From Firm-04 sp964392175 (GTDB taxonomy: Bacteria; Bacillota; Clostridia; Oscillospirales; Ruminococcaceae), in the NCBI GenBank assembly GCA_964392175.1, contig CAYMOJ010000018.1, positions 1 through 35,504 of the forward strand: a stretch of 35,504 nt of DNA, written 5' to 3'. The position numbers and the translations under genes are program-made. Positions 1 through 8,375 of this stretch are shown in pieces. The notes below the pieces were generated by a model. The model had not been told where the DNA came from. It made no database searches and saw nothing but the letters and a program-made list of their open reading frames with translations. Numbering within the stretch: the stretch's first letter is position 1; every line of letters begins with the position of its first letter.

Positions 1-30
1 TGCAAGATCTCAAAAAAGTTTTGAAAAAGG

Positions 31-59
31 GTGACAAATCGAAAAAAATGTGATATAAT
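31..59 (+). promoter_or_regulatory. Promoter of the VanY-like gene
   Basis: GTGACA at 31-36 and TATAAT at 54-59 are separated by 17 bp, with an extended TGA directly before the -10 element. The start codon at 104 lies about 40 bp downstream. Confidence 0.75.
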
Positions 60-103
60 GACGATGTGTGCGAAGAATAGCTGCGCGAGAAAGGAGTCAC
101 ATT

Positions 104-1357
104 ATGGGAAAGAATACAAAATCTGCTGCGGACAAGCAAAATACTTCAGCAGTAGTCATGTTGTTATTGGTTTTATTATGCTTGGCAGGTCTTGTGATGG
201 GAGTCTACCTGATTGCAAACGGTGGCAAGGAGCAGTCGAGCAGTTATCACAACATCAGCCTGGAGGTTGGGCAATCTCGTACGCTGGTGACAAGCTTTAC
301 CGGCGATTTTACCTGTTCGATCTCCGACAGTGAGCTGCTGACCATTGATGATGCGCATCTGATCACAGCACTGGGCCCCGGCAATGTCGTGGTGATCGCT
401 GAGGATACAGCGGGTGCGCGTGAAACTTTCTATATTACCATTACAGGAGATACGCAGTCGGAACAGACAACTACCACAACCACAACGACCGAAACCACTT
501 CTGCGGAGTCCACGACGACTATATCTCTGGCACCTGGTTCGGTGACAGGCATTGCATTGACTTTCTACGCGGTAAGCTTAAAGGTCGGCGAGAATGAAAT
601 GCCCATCGTGACAATGTCACCTGCCGATGCTACCGACAAAACCGAAAAATGGGAATCCTCCGATGAAACGGTGGCAACCGTCAATTGGCTTGGAGATATT
701 ACCGCTGTGGGCCCGGGGGTATGTACCGTGCGCGTCACCTCCGTGAATAACCCTGCGGTGTATGCCGAGGTGGCAGTGACCGTTTTGGGTGATGCAGTTA
801 CTTCGACACCCACATCTTCTGCCAATGTAGAGGTTATTGACGGCGTGACCTATGTGCAGGGTATTCTGATTGCCAACAAAACCTACGGATTGCCGGCAGA
901 TTATGACCCGGGCGTGAATTCGGAGGCGAAGGCTGCATTTGACCGTATGCAGGTGGCTGCATCAGCAGAGATGATGAGCCTGAGCATCGTTTCGGGATAT
1001 CGCTCCTACTCGACACAGGAGACGATCTACAACCGCTATGTCAGCCGTGATGGGCAGGAGAAAGCCGATACTTACTCGGCACGCCCCGGGCACTCTGAGC
1101 ATCAGACCGGGCTTGCATTTGATATCAACTATGCAGGCGACAGCTTTGGCAGCACGCCTGAGGCGGCATGGCTTGCCGAAAACTGTTGGAAGTATGGCTT
1201 TATCATCCGTTATCCCAAAGACAAATCACACATTACGGGTTATAAGTATGAGCCGTGGCATGTGCGCTATCTGGGTGAAGAAACAGCAAAAAAAGTCTAC
1301 GAAAGCGGCTTGACGCTGGAAGAATATCTTGGGATCACCTCAGAATACGCTGAGTAA
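104..1357 (+). CDS. Membrane-anchored D-alanyl-D-alanine carboxypeptidase (peptidase M15B, VanY-like) with Ig-like domain
   Basis: 417 residues. A single hydrophobic segment at about residues 19-41 anchors the protein, leaving the rest outside. A short beta-rich region and a Thr/Ser linker (about residues 125-143) precede a bacterial Ig-like (BIG2-type) domain at about 150-235, and the peptidase domain fills the C-terminus. The M15B signature SxHxxGxAxD is present as SEHQTGLAFD (His333, Asp340), and EPWH supplies Glu383 and His386. These are the zinc ligands and general base of VanY/DacB-type enzymes, which remove the terminal D-Ala of muropeptides. The start at 104 is preferred over the in-frame ATG at 68 because AAAGGAG at 90-96 sits directly upstream and the hydrophobic segment then lies near the N-terminus. 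No vancomycin-resistance genes lie nearby, so a role in wall remodelling is inferred. Confidence 0.88.
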   Translation: MGKNTKSAADKQNTSAVVMLLLVLLCLAGLVMGVYLIANGGKEQSSSYHNISLEVGQSRTLVTSFTGDFTCSISDSELLTIDDAHLITALGPGNVVVIAEDTAGARETFYITITGDTQSEQTTTTTTTTETTSAESTTTISLAPGSVTGIALTFYAVSLKVGENEMPIVTMSPADATDKTEKWESSDETVATVNWLGDITAVGPGVCTVRVTSVNNPAVYAEVAVTVLGDAVTSTPTSSANVEVIDGVTYVQGILIANKTYGLPADYDPGVNSEAKAAFDRMQVAASAEMMSLSIVSGYRSYSTQETIYNRYVSRDGQEKADTYSARPGHSEHQTGLAFDINYAGDSFGSTPEAAWLAENCWKYGFIIRYPKDKSHITGYKYEPWHVRYLGEETAKKVYESGLTLEEYLGITSEYAE

Positions 1358-1385
1358 CCTTTTTTGAGAATTATACTATTGTTGC

Positions 1386-1418
1386 AAAAGCGCAGCCGAT
1401 CCGGTTGCGCTTTTTTTC
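1386..1418 (+). terminator. Intrinsic terminator after the VanY-like gene
   Basis: An AAGCGCA-type stem (left arm near 1388, right arm ending about 1412) closes on a short loop and is followed by seven T residues at 1411-1417. Confidence 0.85.
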
Positions 1419-1607
1419 TGTAAAAAATAGCCATCTATTCATGGAATTTTCATACATAGGTGTTTTCGAAAGATGCTTTTTATGATGGATTCTCACATAT
1501 TTTATGACAATATTGCACTTTCGCGATCAAGCGTTTTGGAGAAACGGGGCTCGGATTTGTGTGAAATATGCACAAAAAATGGGCTTCAAATTTGGCAGAT
1601 TGGCCGA

Positions 1608-1636
1608 TTGACAATTGGAAAATATTGTGGTAAAGT
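1608..1636 (+). promoter_or_regulatory. Candidate promoter of the GH5 gene
   Basis: A perfect TTGACA at 1608-1613 is followed after 17 bp by a weak -10, TAAAGT at 1631-1636, with an extended TGG. The weak -10 suggests dependence on an activator or another sigma factor. The rest of 1421-1607 shows nothing I recognise. Confidence 0.5.
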
Positions 1637-1671
1637 GGTATTATCACATGATACAGAAGGAGAATGTTACC

Positions 1672-3582
1672 ATGAAATTATACCGTAAGCTGCTTTCGGG
1701 CTTTTTAACGGTCGCACTCGCCGCCGGCGTTTGCACCTTTGATATCCCTGAAGCAAATGCAGCCGTTGATGCCGTCACGTTGGTTGATAGTATGGGCATG
1801 GGCTGGAATCTTGGCAATACCTTTGATTCCGCTGCCGTCAGTAGCTGGGTCAGCAATGATCCGTATGTCGATTCTGAAACCGGCTGGGGCAACTCAAAAA
1901 CCACTACCGCTATGATCGCACTCGTTGCCGCAGCAGGCTTCGATACCGTTCGTATTCCTGTTACCTGGATGGAGAATATGGACAGCAATGGCAATCTGGA
2001 TGTGGATTATCTCAATCGTATCGAAGAAGTTGCAAATTACTGCTTCGATGCGGGTTTGAAGGTCATCATCAATATGCACCACGACGGTGCCTCTTCCTGC
2101 GCGGGCGATGTTTCTACGAACAATGCAACACAGGCTGATGTGAATGGTGCGTGGCTGTGGCAGGGTACCTCGCAAAAGACCAAGTTCAAGAATGTTTGGA
2201 CGCAGATCGCGACTCATTTCGCCGATTATGGTCAGGAGCTTTCTTTTGCTGGCTGGAACGAGATCAACTGGACGCATTCCGTCAACACCGAGATGGGGCA
2301 GGCGTTTGTGGATGCTGTTCGTGCGGTGGGCGGCAACAATGCCAACCGTTTGCTGATCATTCCGGCAAACAATACCAACTGTGCCGCTGCACTGGAGAGT
2401 GCCTTTACGCTGCCGACTGACACAGCAAATATGCTTGCGGTCGAAGTACACTACTATGAGCCGCCTGTGTTCTGTGTGGCACCGACGGATTCAACTTGGG
2501 GCTACTCCTCCACATGGGGTAGCGATTCCGAAATCAACGCCCTGAAAAATGATATCAACAACCTTTATCAGAAGTTCGCTGCAAATGGCGTGCCCGTTAT
2601 CATCGGCGAGTGTGGCGTTCTGACCAATGCCAATAAGGATGCTGAGGATACGGAGCTGTTCCTCGAAACCCTGTTCTCTACCTGCGTTGGCTATAACGGC
2701 ATCTGCCCCGTTTTATGGGATAGTGGCAACTGTGGCGATATGCAGTATGTAGACCGTAACAACCTCAAGTGGTTCAACTCCGACATTGAGAGTATGTTCA
2801 AGAACTTGACCGGTGTTTCAACTGATACCGCAAGCAGCTTCACCTACGATGCAGATCTGATTTATACAGCTGCTACCGATACTGCCGGCGAGTATTGGCT
2901 GATCGATATCAAGCCTTTCCGTGATATCGCAACCATTACCGGTGTTATGATCAGCGCAACGGCAACTGTTACCGGGAAAGATCCCTGTTTTGGCATTACG
3001 ATGGGCTGCAACGGTTACTTTACCGAAACGGACGAGGGCGCGAATTACACATGGATGCATCAGCAGATTTCTTACGGTGCAACGCAAGAGTCGGTTCAGA
3101 TGCTGTTTGACGATGGCATGAACGATGGTGCTTATACTTCAGAAGGTGAAGATTGGAAGCTTTGCTACGATTACTTGAAGTTTGAATCGTGGTGGATGAG
3201 CGGCGTCAGTGATTTTGAGATTGAGTCCATTACCGTGCTGTTTAAGACGCCTGTAATCGTCCCTGATGAGGTGCTTAATTACGGTGATCCCAACTATGTG
3301 GCTTCTTCTACTACCACTACAACTACTACCACTACAACTACGACGGCGACCACAACTACCACTACCACAACGACTACTACGACACAGACTGCTCTGCTTG
3401 GCGATGTCGACTGCGATGGTTATGTGAAAGTCAGCGATGTGATCCTGCTTAACCGTTTCCTTTCTGAAGATAAGGCAGCGATTATCAGTGAACAAGGTAT
3501 GCTGAACGCTGATATGGATGGCAATGGCGAGCCAACTGCTGCGGATGCGACTGCAATTCTGAGGATTTTGGCAGGTCTTTGA
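1672..3582 (+). CDS. Secreted dockerin-bearing glycoside hydrolase family 5 endoglucanase
   Basis: 636 residues. The signal peptide spans about residues 1-30 with a probable cleavage after ANA. The GH5 catalytic domain (about 35-375) begins with the MGMGWNLGNTFD motif typical of cellulosomal GH5 cellulases. The likely acid/base is Glu197 in GWNEIN and the nucleophile Glu313 in IIGECG. Residues about 385-540 form a second, beta-rich module with many Trp/Tyr residues, plausibly a carbohydrate-binding module I cannot assign. A linker almost purely of Thr (about 545-572) leads to a type I dockerin (577-636) with two calcium loops, DVDCDGYVKVSD and DMDGNGEPTAAD. Such enzymes cut internal beta-1,4-glucan bonds and dock onto scaffoldin cohesins. 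The start at 1672 follows AGAAGGAG with 8 nt spacing. No other carbohydrate-active gene lies in this window. Confidence 0.92.
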   Translation: MKLYRKLLSGFLTVALAAGVCTFDIPEANAAVDAVTLVDSMGMGWNLGNTFDSAAVSSWVSNDPYVDSETGWGNSKTTTAMIALVAAAGFDTVRIPVTWMENMDSNGNLDVDYLNRIEEVANYCFDAGLKVIINMHHDGASSCAGDVSTNNATQADVNGAWLWQGTSQKTKFKNVWTQIATHFADYGQELSFAGWNEINWTHSVNTEMGQAFVDAVRAVGGNNANRLLIIPANNTNCAAALESAFTLPTDTANMLAVEVHYYEPPVFCVAPTDSTWGYSSTWGSDSEINALKNDINNLYQKFAANGVPVIIGECGVLTNANKDAEDTELFLETLFSTCVGYNGICPVLWDSGNCGDMQYVDRNNLKWFNSDIESMFKNLTGVSTDTASSFTYDADLIYTAATDTAGEYWLIDIKPFRDIATITGVMISATATVTGKDPCFGITMGCNGYFTETDEGANYTWMHQQISYGATQESVQMLFDDGMNDGAYTSEGEDWKLCYDYLKFESWWMSGVSDFEIESITVLFKTPVIVPDEVLNYGDPNYVASSTTTTTTTTTTTTATTTTTTTTTTTTQTALLGDVDCDGYVKVSDVILLNRFLSEDKAAIISEQGMLNADMDGNGEPTAADATAILRILAGL

Positions 3583-3607
3583 TGCCCTGCAATATAATGT
3601 GATATGG

Positions 3608-3646
3608 TAAAAACCGTCCGGCTGAAAGATGCCGGACGGTTTTTTG
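3608..3646 (+). terminator. Intrinsic terminator after the GH5 gene
   Basis: A perfect stem, AACCGTCCGGC with GCCGGACGGTT, is followed by a T run. Confidence 0.92.
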
Positions 3647-3689
3647 TGTCCAATTTGTCATGATGCAAATGCTTCGCGAGGCAATACAA

Positions 3690-3722
3690 GAAAGGACTGC
3701 GTGGGAAACCACGCAGTCCCTT
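3690..3722 (-). terminator. Intrinsic terminator of the EF-G-like gene
   Basis: The stem GGACTGCGTGG/CCACGCAGTCC around a GAAA/TTTC loop lies about 30 bp beyond the stop codon. On the minus strand it is followed by TTTCTTG. Confidence 0.85.
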
Positions 3723-3752
3723 ATGATGATGGATCATTACCAGGCTACCGTA

Positions 3753-5846
3753 TCAATCTTCGGTATCGCTTTCTTTTTTCAGGCTTGCGACAACTTCATC
3801 CACCAGGTTAGAAGGCAACGTTTCATAGCGCAGGAAGTTGAAAGTAAACTCGCCCATGCCTTTTGCCACCTGCCGCAAATATGTGGTAAAATCGTGCATT
3901 TCACGCATTGGAACTTCCGCAGAAATTACCGTCATGCCCTTTCCGGCTGGCTCCATGCCCAGTACTCTGCCACGCCGTTTGTTCAGGTCGCCCATTACAT
4001 CACCCGTTTTTGCATCCGGAATGAAAACCTCTAGAGAGCCGATCGGCTCCAACAGTACAGGATTGGCTTGCTTTAGACCTTCCTTGTATGCCAGTGAAGC
4101 GGCAGTTTTGAATGCCATCTCAGAAGAGTCTACAGGGTGATAAGAGCCATCGACCAGTGTTGCCTTCAGACCAACCACGGGGCAACCGGCTAGTACGCCC
4201 TTTTTGACGCAATCCTGTAAGCCCTTTTCTACCGCGGGGAAGAAATTCTTCGGCACAGCACCACCGAACACGCGCTCTTCAAATACGAGAGAATCGCTGT
4301 CGCAAGGCTCAAACTCGATGACAACATCACCGAACTGACCATGACCGCCAGATTGCTTCTTATGCTTGCCGCGTTGTGAAACCTTCTTGCGGATGGTTTC
4401 ACGATATGCAATACGCGGTACTTCCAGCAGTACCTCCACACCAAACTTGCTTTTCAGTTTGGAGATCGCAATATCCAAATGCTGGTCGCCCAGACCGCTT
4501 AGAATGCTTTCCTTGGTCATAGAATCCAACCCATAGGAAAGGCTCTTATCCTCCTCTAACAGGCGTTGGATGCCTGTAGAGATCTTTGCCTCATCACCCT
4601 GTGCCTTTGCTTTTACCGCCATCTGATAGCATGGCTTTGGGTAGCCGATCTCGGGATATGCGATCACGCGTTCAGGTGTGCAAATAGTATCACCCGTATT
4701 GGCTGCGATCTTGGTCGCAACGACGATATCACCTGCAATTGCTTTTGTGATTTCGGTTTGCTTTTTGCCGATCATGGTATACAGCTTGCCGATGCGCTCA
4801 GGTGCGCCGGTTGTGGCGTTTACCAGTTCTTTTTCGGCAGAAAGGGTACCGGACATCACCTTGATGAAGCTCATCTTGCCCACAAAGGGGTCAGCGATGG
4901 TTTTGAATACAAACGCAGAGACAGGTGCTTTTTCATCCATGGGAACGGCTACTTCCTTGCCTTCCTGATCTGTTGCCTTTACATCACCCATGGCGTTGGC
5001 TGCCGGCAGATACTTGGTAAACTCAAGCAGCAGGTCAATACCCATCAAATTGCTGCTAGACACGGTAAATACAGGATATGCCTTACCGGTACGCATACTT
5101 GCATGGATGCCATGGCTGATTTCTTCCTGGGTGAAAGGTTCCCCCGCGAAGAATTTTTCCATCAATGCATCTTCAGATTCGGCAACCGCTTCGCTTAGGG
5201 TTTCAATCAGTGATTCTGCTGTAATGCCCTGCTTATCGCAAAGCACCGTGTCGGTAGTAATCTCGCCGATGACAGGGGCACCCTTGCCGCTGTATGTATA
5301 GGATTTCAATCTGCCCAAGTGTACCAAAGAAACCGCTTTGCCGTCAATGATCTGCGGTACAACAACAGGGCAAACCGCAGTGCCGAAGTTTTCTTCCAGC
5401 ATCTTCAGTGATTTGTAAAAATCCTGGTTGGGGTCATCGATTTTGGTCATAACGAACATGACATGCTTGCCGCGTTTGATGGCGGCCTCATACGCTTTTT
5501 TTGTGCCCACGTGCACGCCCGATTTGGCGGAAACACAGATCATCACCGTATCGCCAGCATATAGACCTTCATTCATGCTTGCAGCAAAATCAAACAGACC
5601 GGGGGTATCAACGAAGTTGATCTTGTTTTCACCGACCTCGAAATTGGCAAGGGAGAGGTTGATCGAAAATTTGCGTTTGATCTCCTCGGGGTCGTAGTCG
5701 CATACGGTGTTACCCTCAGCGGATTTACCCAGACGGTCGGTCACTCCGGCCTGAAACAGCAGTGCTTCTGCAAGTGCAGTTTTACCGCAGCCGCTATGGC
5801 CGGCGAGTGTAACATTCTTGATTTTGCCGGTTTCCAATTGTTTCAT
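3753..5846 (-). CDS. Elongation factor G-like translational GTPase (paralogue type)
   Basis: 697 residues, the full EF-G length. G1 is GHSGCGKT (16-23), G3 is DTPG (80-83) and G4 is TKID (134-137) instead of NKxD. Domain II, the GGHGQFGDVVIEFEP region of domain IV and the C-terminal EF-G V domain are all present. Canonical EF-G has DTPGHVDF, where His helps activate GTP hydrolysis on the ribosome; here the motif is DTPGLFDF. Loss of that His and the altered NKxD place it with the EF-G-like paralogues rather than with the housekeeping fusA, which normally sits beside rpsG and tuf. The ribosomal role of such paralogues is not well settled. GGGAGG lies just upstream of the ATG. It is transcribed alone, from its own promoter to its own terminator. 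Confidence 0.88.
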   Translation of the reverse strand: MKQLETGKIKNVTLAGHSGCGKTALAEALLFQAGVTDRLGKSAEGNTVCDYDPEEIKRKFSINLSLANFEVGENKINFVDTPGLFDFAASMNEGLYAGDTVMICVSAKSGVHVGTKKAYEAAIKRGKHVMFVMTKIDDPNQDFYKSLKMLEENFGTAVCPVVVPQIIDGKAVSLVHLGRLKSYTYSGKGAPVIGEITTDTVLCDKQGITAESLIETLSEAVAESEDALMEKFFAGEPFTQEEISHGIHASMRTGKAYPVFTVSSSNLMGIDLLLEFTKYLPAANAMGDVKATDQEGKEVAVPMDEKAPVSAFVFKTIADPFVGKMSFIKVMSGTLSAEKELVNATTGAPERIGKLYTMIGKKQTEITKAIAGDIVVATKIAANTGDTICTPERVIAYPEIGYPKPCYQMAVKAKAQGDEAKISTGIQRLLEEDKSLSYGLDSMTKESILSGLGDQHLDIAISKLKSKFGVEVLLEVPRIAYRETIRKKVSQRGKHKKQSGGHGQFGDVVIEFEPCDSDSLVFEERVFGGAVPKNFFPAVEKGLQDCVKKGVLAGCPVVGLKATLVDGSYHPVDSSEMAFKTAASLAYKEGLKQANPVLLEPIGSLEVFIPDAKTGDVMGDLNKRRGRVLGMEPAGKGMTVISAEVPMREMHDFTTYLRQVAKGMGEFTFNFLRYETLPSNLVDEVVASLKKESDTED

Positions 5847-5963
5847 GAGATCCTCCCTATCGAGATGTGCGTGCAGTCATACCGTTTTGATAAAGATTTC
5901 GGAAAAGCAGTGCAGGATTCATTCGCACGAGCCGGACTGCTACAATACATCCAATATAAAAAT

Positions 5964-5992
5964 ATTATAACACGCTATGTGCCAAGTTGCAA
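5964..5992 (-). promoter_or_regulatory. Promoter of the EF-G-like gene
   Basis: On the minus strand, TTGCAA (5992-5987) and TATAAT (5969-5964) are 17 bp apart with extended TGT. The 5' leader is about 110 nt, in which I see no known element. Confidence 0.78.
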
Positions 5993-6114
5993 GCTTTATT
6001 TTGATTTTCATCATTTTTCATGAAAATGGGGCGTACATTTTGTGCATTTTAACGGAAATCTATGCCGTGCCATGGTGGATTCATGGCAGCCACAAAAAAA
6101 TTTGCAGAAAGATA

Positions 6115-6143
6115 TTGACTTTTTTTCACAGCTGTGGTATAAT
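6115..6143 (+). promoter_or_regulatory. Promoter of tRNA-Leu
   Basis: TTGACT at 6115-6120 and TATAAT at 6138-6143 are 17 bp apart with extended TGG, and the tRNA begins 9 bp further on. Confidence 0.85.
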
Positions 6144-6152
6144 TAGTTCCAG

Positions 6153-6236
6153 GCCGATGTGATGGAATTGGCAGACGTGACGGACTCAAAATCCGTTGGT
6201 AGCGATACCGTGCGGGTTCAAGTCCCGCCATCGGCA
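6153..6236 (+). tRNA. tRNA-Leu (anticodon CAA)
   Basis: 84-nt class II tRNA. The acceptor arms GCCGATG and CATCGGC pair, with A73 at 6236. The anticodon loop CTCAAAA carries CAA, reading UUG. The long variable arm and the GGTTCAAGTCC T-arm are typical of Leu. CCA is not encoded. It stands alone, with its own promoter and terminator. Confidence 0.96.
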
Positions 6237-6243
6237 CTCAGAG

Positions 6244-6275
6244 AAAAGCGACTTGTTCTGCAAGTCGCTTTTTAG
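6244..6275 (+). terminator. Terminator after tRNA-Leu
   Basis: The stem AAAGCGACTT/AAGTCGCTTT with a 7-nt loop is followed by T residues. Confidence 0.85.
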
Positions 6276-6344
6276 CAAGACGCGCATCGTATGCATTCCG
6301 ACGGCAACTGTTGCCGCCCACCACCTGAAAGGAGCGCAGTCATC

Positions 6345-6497
6345 ATGAATAATCGTGCGCAACGCCGTGCAGCGGCAAAGGTAAAGGCTGCACAGGGATC
6401 AAAACAGGATTCCAAAAAGCGTGGGCTTCGCATTGCTGTCATTATCCTTGTTGCAGTGATGACGCTGGGCATTGTTCTCATGCCCTTTTTCACATGA
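6345..6497 (+). CDS. Small basic single-pass membrane protein, 50 residues
   Basis: The N-terminal half is dominated by Arg, Lys, Ala and Gln (NNRAQRRAAAKVKAAQ). One hydrophobic segment follows (about residues 29-47, IAVIILVAVMTLGIVLM), ending in PFFT. AAAGGAG at 6328-6334 sets the start at 6345, and a terminator follows at 6508-6538, so this is a complete small gene. Positive charges before the helix predict the N-terminus inside the cell. I do not recognise a family. It lies between tRNA-Leu and radA but ends before radA's own ribosome site, and read-through would be needed for co-transcription. Confidence 0.65.
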   Translation: MNNRAQRRAAAKVKAAQGSKQDSKKRGLRIAVIILVAVMTLGIVLMPFFT

Positions 6498-6507
6498 TAT
6501 AACGACC

Positions 6508-6538
6508 AGCCGGTATCCACGATGATGCCGGCTTTTTT
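6508..6538 (+). terminator. Terminator between the small membrane protein and radA
   Basis: The stem AGCCGGTAT/ATGCCGGCT has one wobble pair and is followed by six T residues. It ends about 20 bp before the radA start. Confidence 0.75.
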
Positions 6539-6557
6539 ACGAATAGGAGGCTTCGGC

Positions 6558-7949
6558 ATGGCAAAAGCAAAAATTCGCTACGAATGCACCGCCTGCGGTG
6601 CAGAATACCCCAAGTGGAATGGCCGATGCGCTGCCTGTGGCGCATGGAATAGCATCGAGGAGCAGTTGCCGATGACGAATGCACCGACTGCAAGTGTCGG
6701 TGGCACCAAAGGAAGCGTTAGTGCAGCGACGCAGATACGTGAGCTTGCTGATATCAGTACCAACGAAGACATCCGTTATGATACGGGTATTGGGGAATTG
6801 AATCGTGTGCTTGGTGGTGGATTGGTCAAAGGCTCACTGGTACTGCTGGGCGGCGAGCCGGGTATCGGTAAAAGTACGTTGCTGTTGCAGATCTGCCAAT
6901 TTTTAGGAGAATCGCATTCAGTGCTTTATGTTTCCGGTGAGGAATCTGCAAGGCAGATCAAACTGCGCGCTCAGCGGTTGCACGTGGATACCGAAAGCCT
7001 CTATCTGCTGACCATTACCGATGCGGAGGCGATCTGCGATACGATTATGGAAACTGAGCCGGATGTAGTGATTGTCGATTCCGTGCAAACATTGCATATC
7101 AATAGCATGAATTCGGGAGCCGGATCGGTGCCACAGGTGCGAGAATGCACGAATCTGCTGATGCATACTGCCAAAGCAAAGGAAATTCCGATTTTTTTGG
7201 TGGGGCATGTCACAAAGGAAGGCTCTATTGCAGGGCCAAAGGTTATGGAGCATATCGTGGACGCCGTGCTGATTTTCGAAGGCGACCGATATCAGAGCTG
7301 CCGTATTTTGCGTGCTATGAAGAATCGTTTTGGCTCCACGAATGAAATCGGCGTATTCGAGATGTCGGATCATGGTCTGTGCGAGGTTGAAAATCCCTCT
7401 GCCATGCTGTTAGAGGGTAGACCGTTGGGTGTATCGGGCACTTGTGTTTGCTGCATGATGGAGGGCAGCCGCCCCATTCTCGCCGAAATTCAGGCGCTGG
7501 TATCCAAAAGTACGCTTTCCGCGCCGCGTCGTACTGCAACCGGATTTGATTATAACCGCGTGTATATTTTGCTTGCAGTACTGGAAAAACGCATGGGGCT
7601 GTTTTTTGGTGCACTGGATGTGTATTTGAACATTGTCGGCGGCTTCCGTCTGGATGAGCCGGCCGGTGATCTGGCAGTTGCTTTGTCATTGTATTCCTCG
7701 TTGATGGACAAACCCATTGGAGAAACGGTAATGGCTTTTGGAGAAATCGGTTTGGGAGGCGAGATCCGTTCCGTATCGAATGCAACACTACGGATTCAAG
7801 AGGCAGAACGACTGGGTTTCACACTATGTATACTTCCGAAACAGACTTTGCGTACCTTGCAGACAGAGCGTTTCCACATCCGCTTGGAAGGTGCTGCCAA
7901 TCTGAAAGAAGCGTTTCAAATCCTGGAACGTGAGGCAAAGCGCGACTGA
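6558..7949 (+). CDS. radA: DNA repair protein RadA
   Basis: 463 residues, the normal RadA length. An N-terminal zinc finger uses Cys10, Cys13, Cys24 and Cys27. The RecA-like ATPase core has Walker A GGEPGIGKST (98-107). The RadA-specific KNRFG motif lies at 255-259, followed by the Lon-protease-like C-terminal domain. RadA is a DnaB-type helicase that drives branch migration in recombination and repair. The start at 6558 is chosen because ATAGGAGG lies 7 nt upstream; an in-frame ATG at 6522 would lie inside the preceding terminator. No convincing terminator or promoter for radA itself was found. Confidence 0.96.
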   Translation: MAKAKIRYECTACGAEYPKWNGRCAACGAWNSIEEQLPMTNAPTASVGGTKGSVSAATQIRELADISTNEDIRYDTGIGELNRVLGGGLVKGSLVLLGGEPGIGKSTLLLQICQFLGESHSVLYVSGEESARQIKLRAQRLHVDTESLYLLTITDAEAICDTIMETEPDVVIVDSVQTLHINSMNSGAGSVPQVRECTNLLMHTAKAKEIPIFLVGHVTKEGSIAGPKVMEHIVDAVLIFEGDRYQSCRILRAMKNRFGSTNEIGVFEMSDHGLCEVENPSAMLLEGRPLGVSGTCVCCMMEGSRPILAEIQALVSKSTLSAPRRTATGFDYNRVYILLAVLEKRMGLFFGALDVYLNIVGGFRLDEPAGDLAVALSLYSSLMDKPIGETVMAFGEIGLGGEIRSVSNATLRIQEAERLGFTLCILPKQTLRTLQTERFHIRLEGAANLKEAFQILEREAKRD

Positions 7950-8043
7950 TCTTTGCTCTGCAATTTAGCGATAGAAAGCTTTAAATCATCAAAGTGTACA
8001 AAACAAAGCAGAAAAACAGTGCAAATCTCGGCGTAGCTACCAC

Positions 8044-8072
8044 TTGCAAACAGAAAAAAAACGTGGTATAAT
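8044..8072 (+). promoter_or_regulatory. Promoter of the aromatic amino acid operon
   Basis: TTGCAA at 8044-8049 and TATAAT at 8067-8072 are 17 bp apart with extended TGG. Transcription should start near 8079, about 80 nt before the leader peptide start. Confidence 0.85.
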
Positions 8073-8160
8073 ATAACCATAAGATATCTTATTGCATCCC
8101 TTGGCTGCATGACTTGCAGTCACCACGGCATATTGCCAATTTTGTAAAGGAGAAACCGTC

Positions 8161-8280
8161 ATGAACCGCATTTCTGCTCTGTTTTACGCAATTGCATATC
8201 GATTTTATGGCTTTATCTATTATTTTGATAAGGTCTGTTGTCGTTTGACTGCGAAAAACATTGCTGCCTACGGGGTATAG
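8161..8280 (+). CDS. Tyr/Phe-rich leader peptide of the aro operon (39 residues)
   Basis: The frame starts at ATG 8161 behind AAAGGAG (8146-8152) and ends in TAG at 8278-8280. It has 6 Tyr and 4 Phe codons and no Trp, concentrated in FYAIAYRFYGFIYYF (residues 8-22) with Tyr-Tyr-Phe at codons 20-22. This mirrors the products of the downstream pathway, since the operon has tyrA and pheA but no trp genes. An intrinsic terminator lies between this peptide and aroF. The arrangement matches classical attenuation leaders such as pheL, where ribosome stalling at scarce codons prevents termination. The peptide itself probably has no function. I find no T-box specifier stem to suggest the usual Firmicute mechanism. 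Confidence 0.82.
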   Translation: MNRISALFYAIAYRFYGFIYYFDKVCCRLTAKNIAAYGV

Positions 8281-8328
8281 TCGGTGGATCTCCGCGACTG
8301 AACAATCGTAAACCGCAAACGCTCACAG
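8235..8328 (+). promoter_or_regulatory. Candidate antiterminator of the aro attenuator
   Basis: CTGTTGTCGTTTG at 8235-8247, codons 25-29 of the leader peptide, resembles the right arm of the terminator. It can pair with the terminator's left arm at 8316-8328: CGTTTG with CAAACG and CTGT with ACAG, around a 3-nt internal mismatch. A ribosome waiting at Tyr20 or Tyr21 would leave this segment just uncovered. A second local hairpin, 8279-8299, overlaps the stop codon. These are by-eye pairings; no energies were calculated. Confidence 0.55.
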
Positions 8329-8355
8329 TCAACGGCTGTGGGCGTTTTTGTTTTG
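8317..8355 (+). terminator. Attenuator terminator upstream of aroF
   Basis: A 12-bp stem pairs 8317-8328 (AAACGCTCACAG) with 8336-8347 (CTGTGGGCGTTT), with one G-U pair and a 7-nt loop. It is followed by TTTTTGTTTTG. It lies 21 nt before the aroF start, so it must be bypassed for operon expression. Confidence 0.88.
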
Positions 8356-8375
8356 CAAGAAAGGAAGTACTTACC

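Noticed and set aside
3301..3384. ACT/ACC-rich simple repeat
   Set aside because: It encodes the Thr-rich linker of the GH5 enzyme. Codons vary (ACT, ACC, ACA, ACG), so it reflects protein composition rather than a DNA repeat element.
6049..6237. Minus-strand frame beginning MPMAGLEPARYRYQ
   Set aside because: It is the antisense reading of tRNA-Leu, a well-known source of spurious protein annotations.
8283..8299. GGTGG-ATCT-CCGCG resembling part of a T-box (GGGTGGNACCGCG)
   Set aside because: Three extra bases interrupt the core, no stem I specifier features were found, and the leader is occupied by a translated Tyr/Phe-rich frame. It folds as a local hairpin instead.
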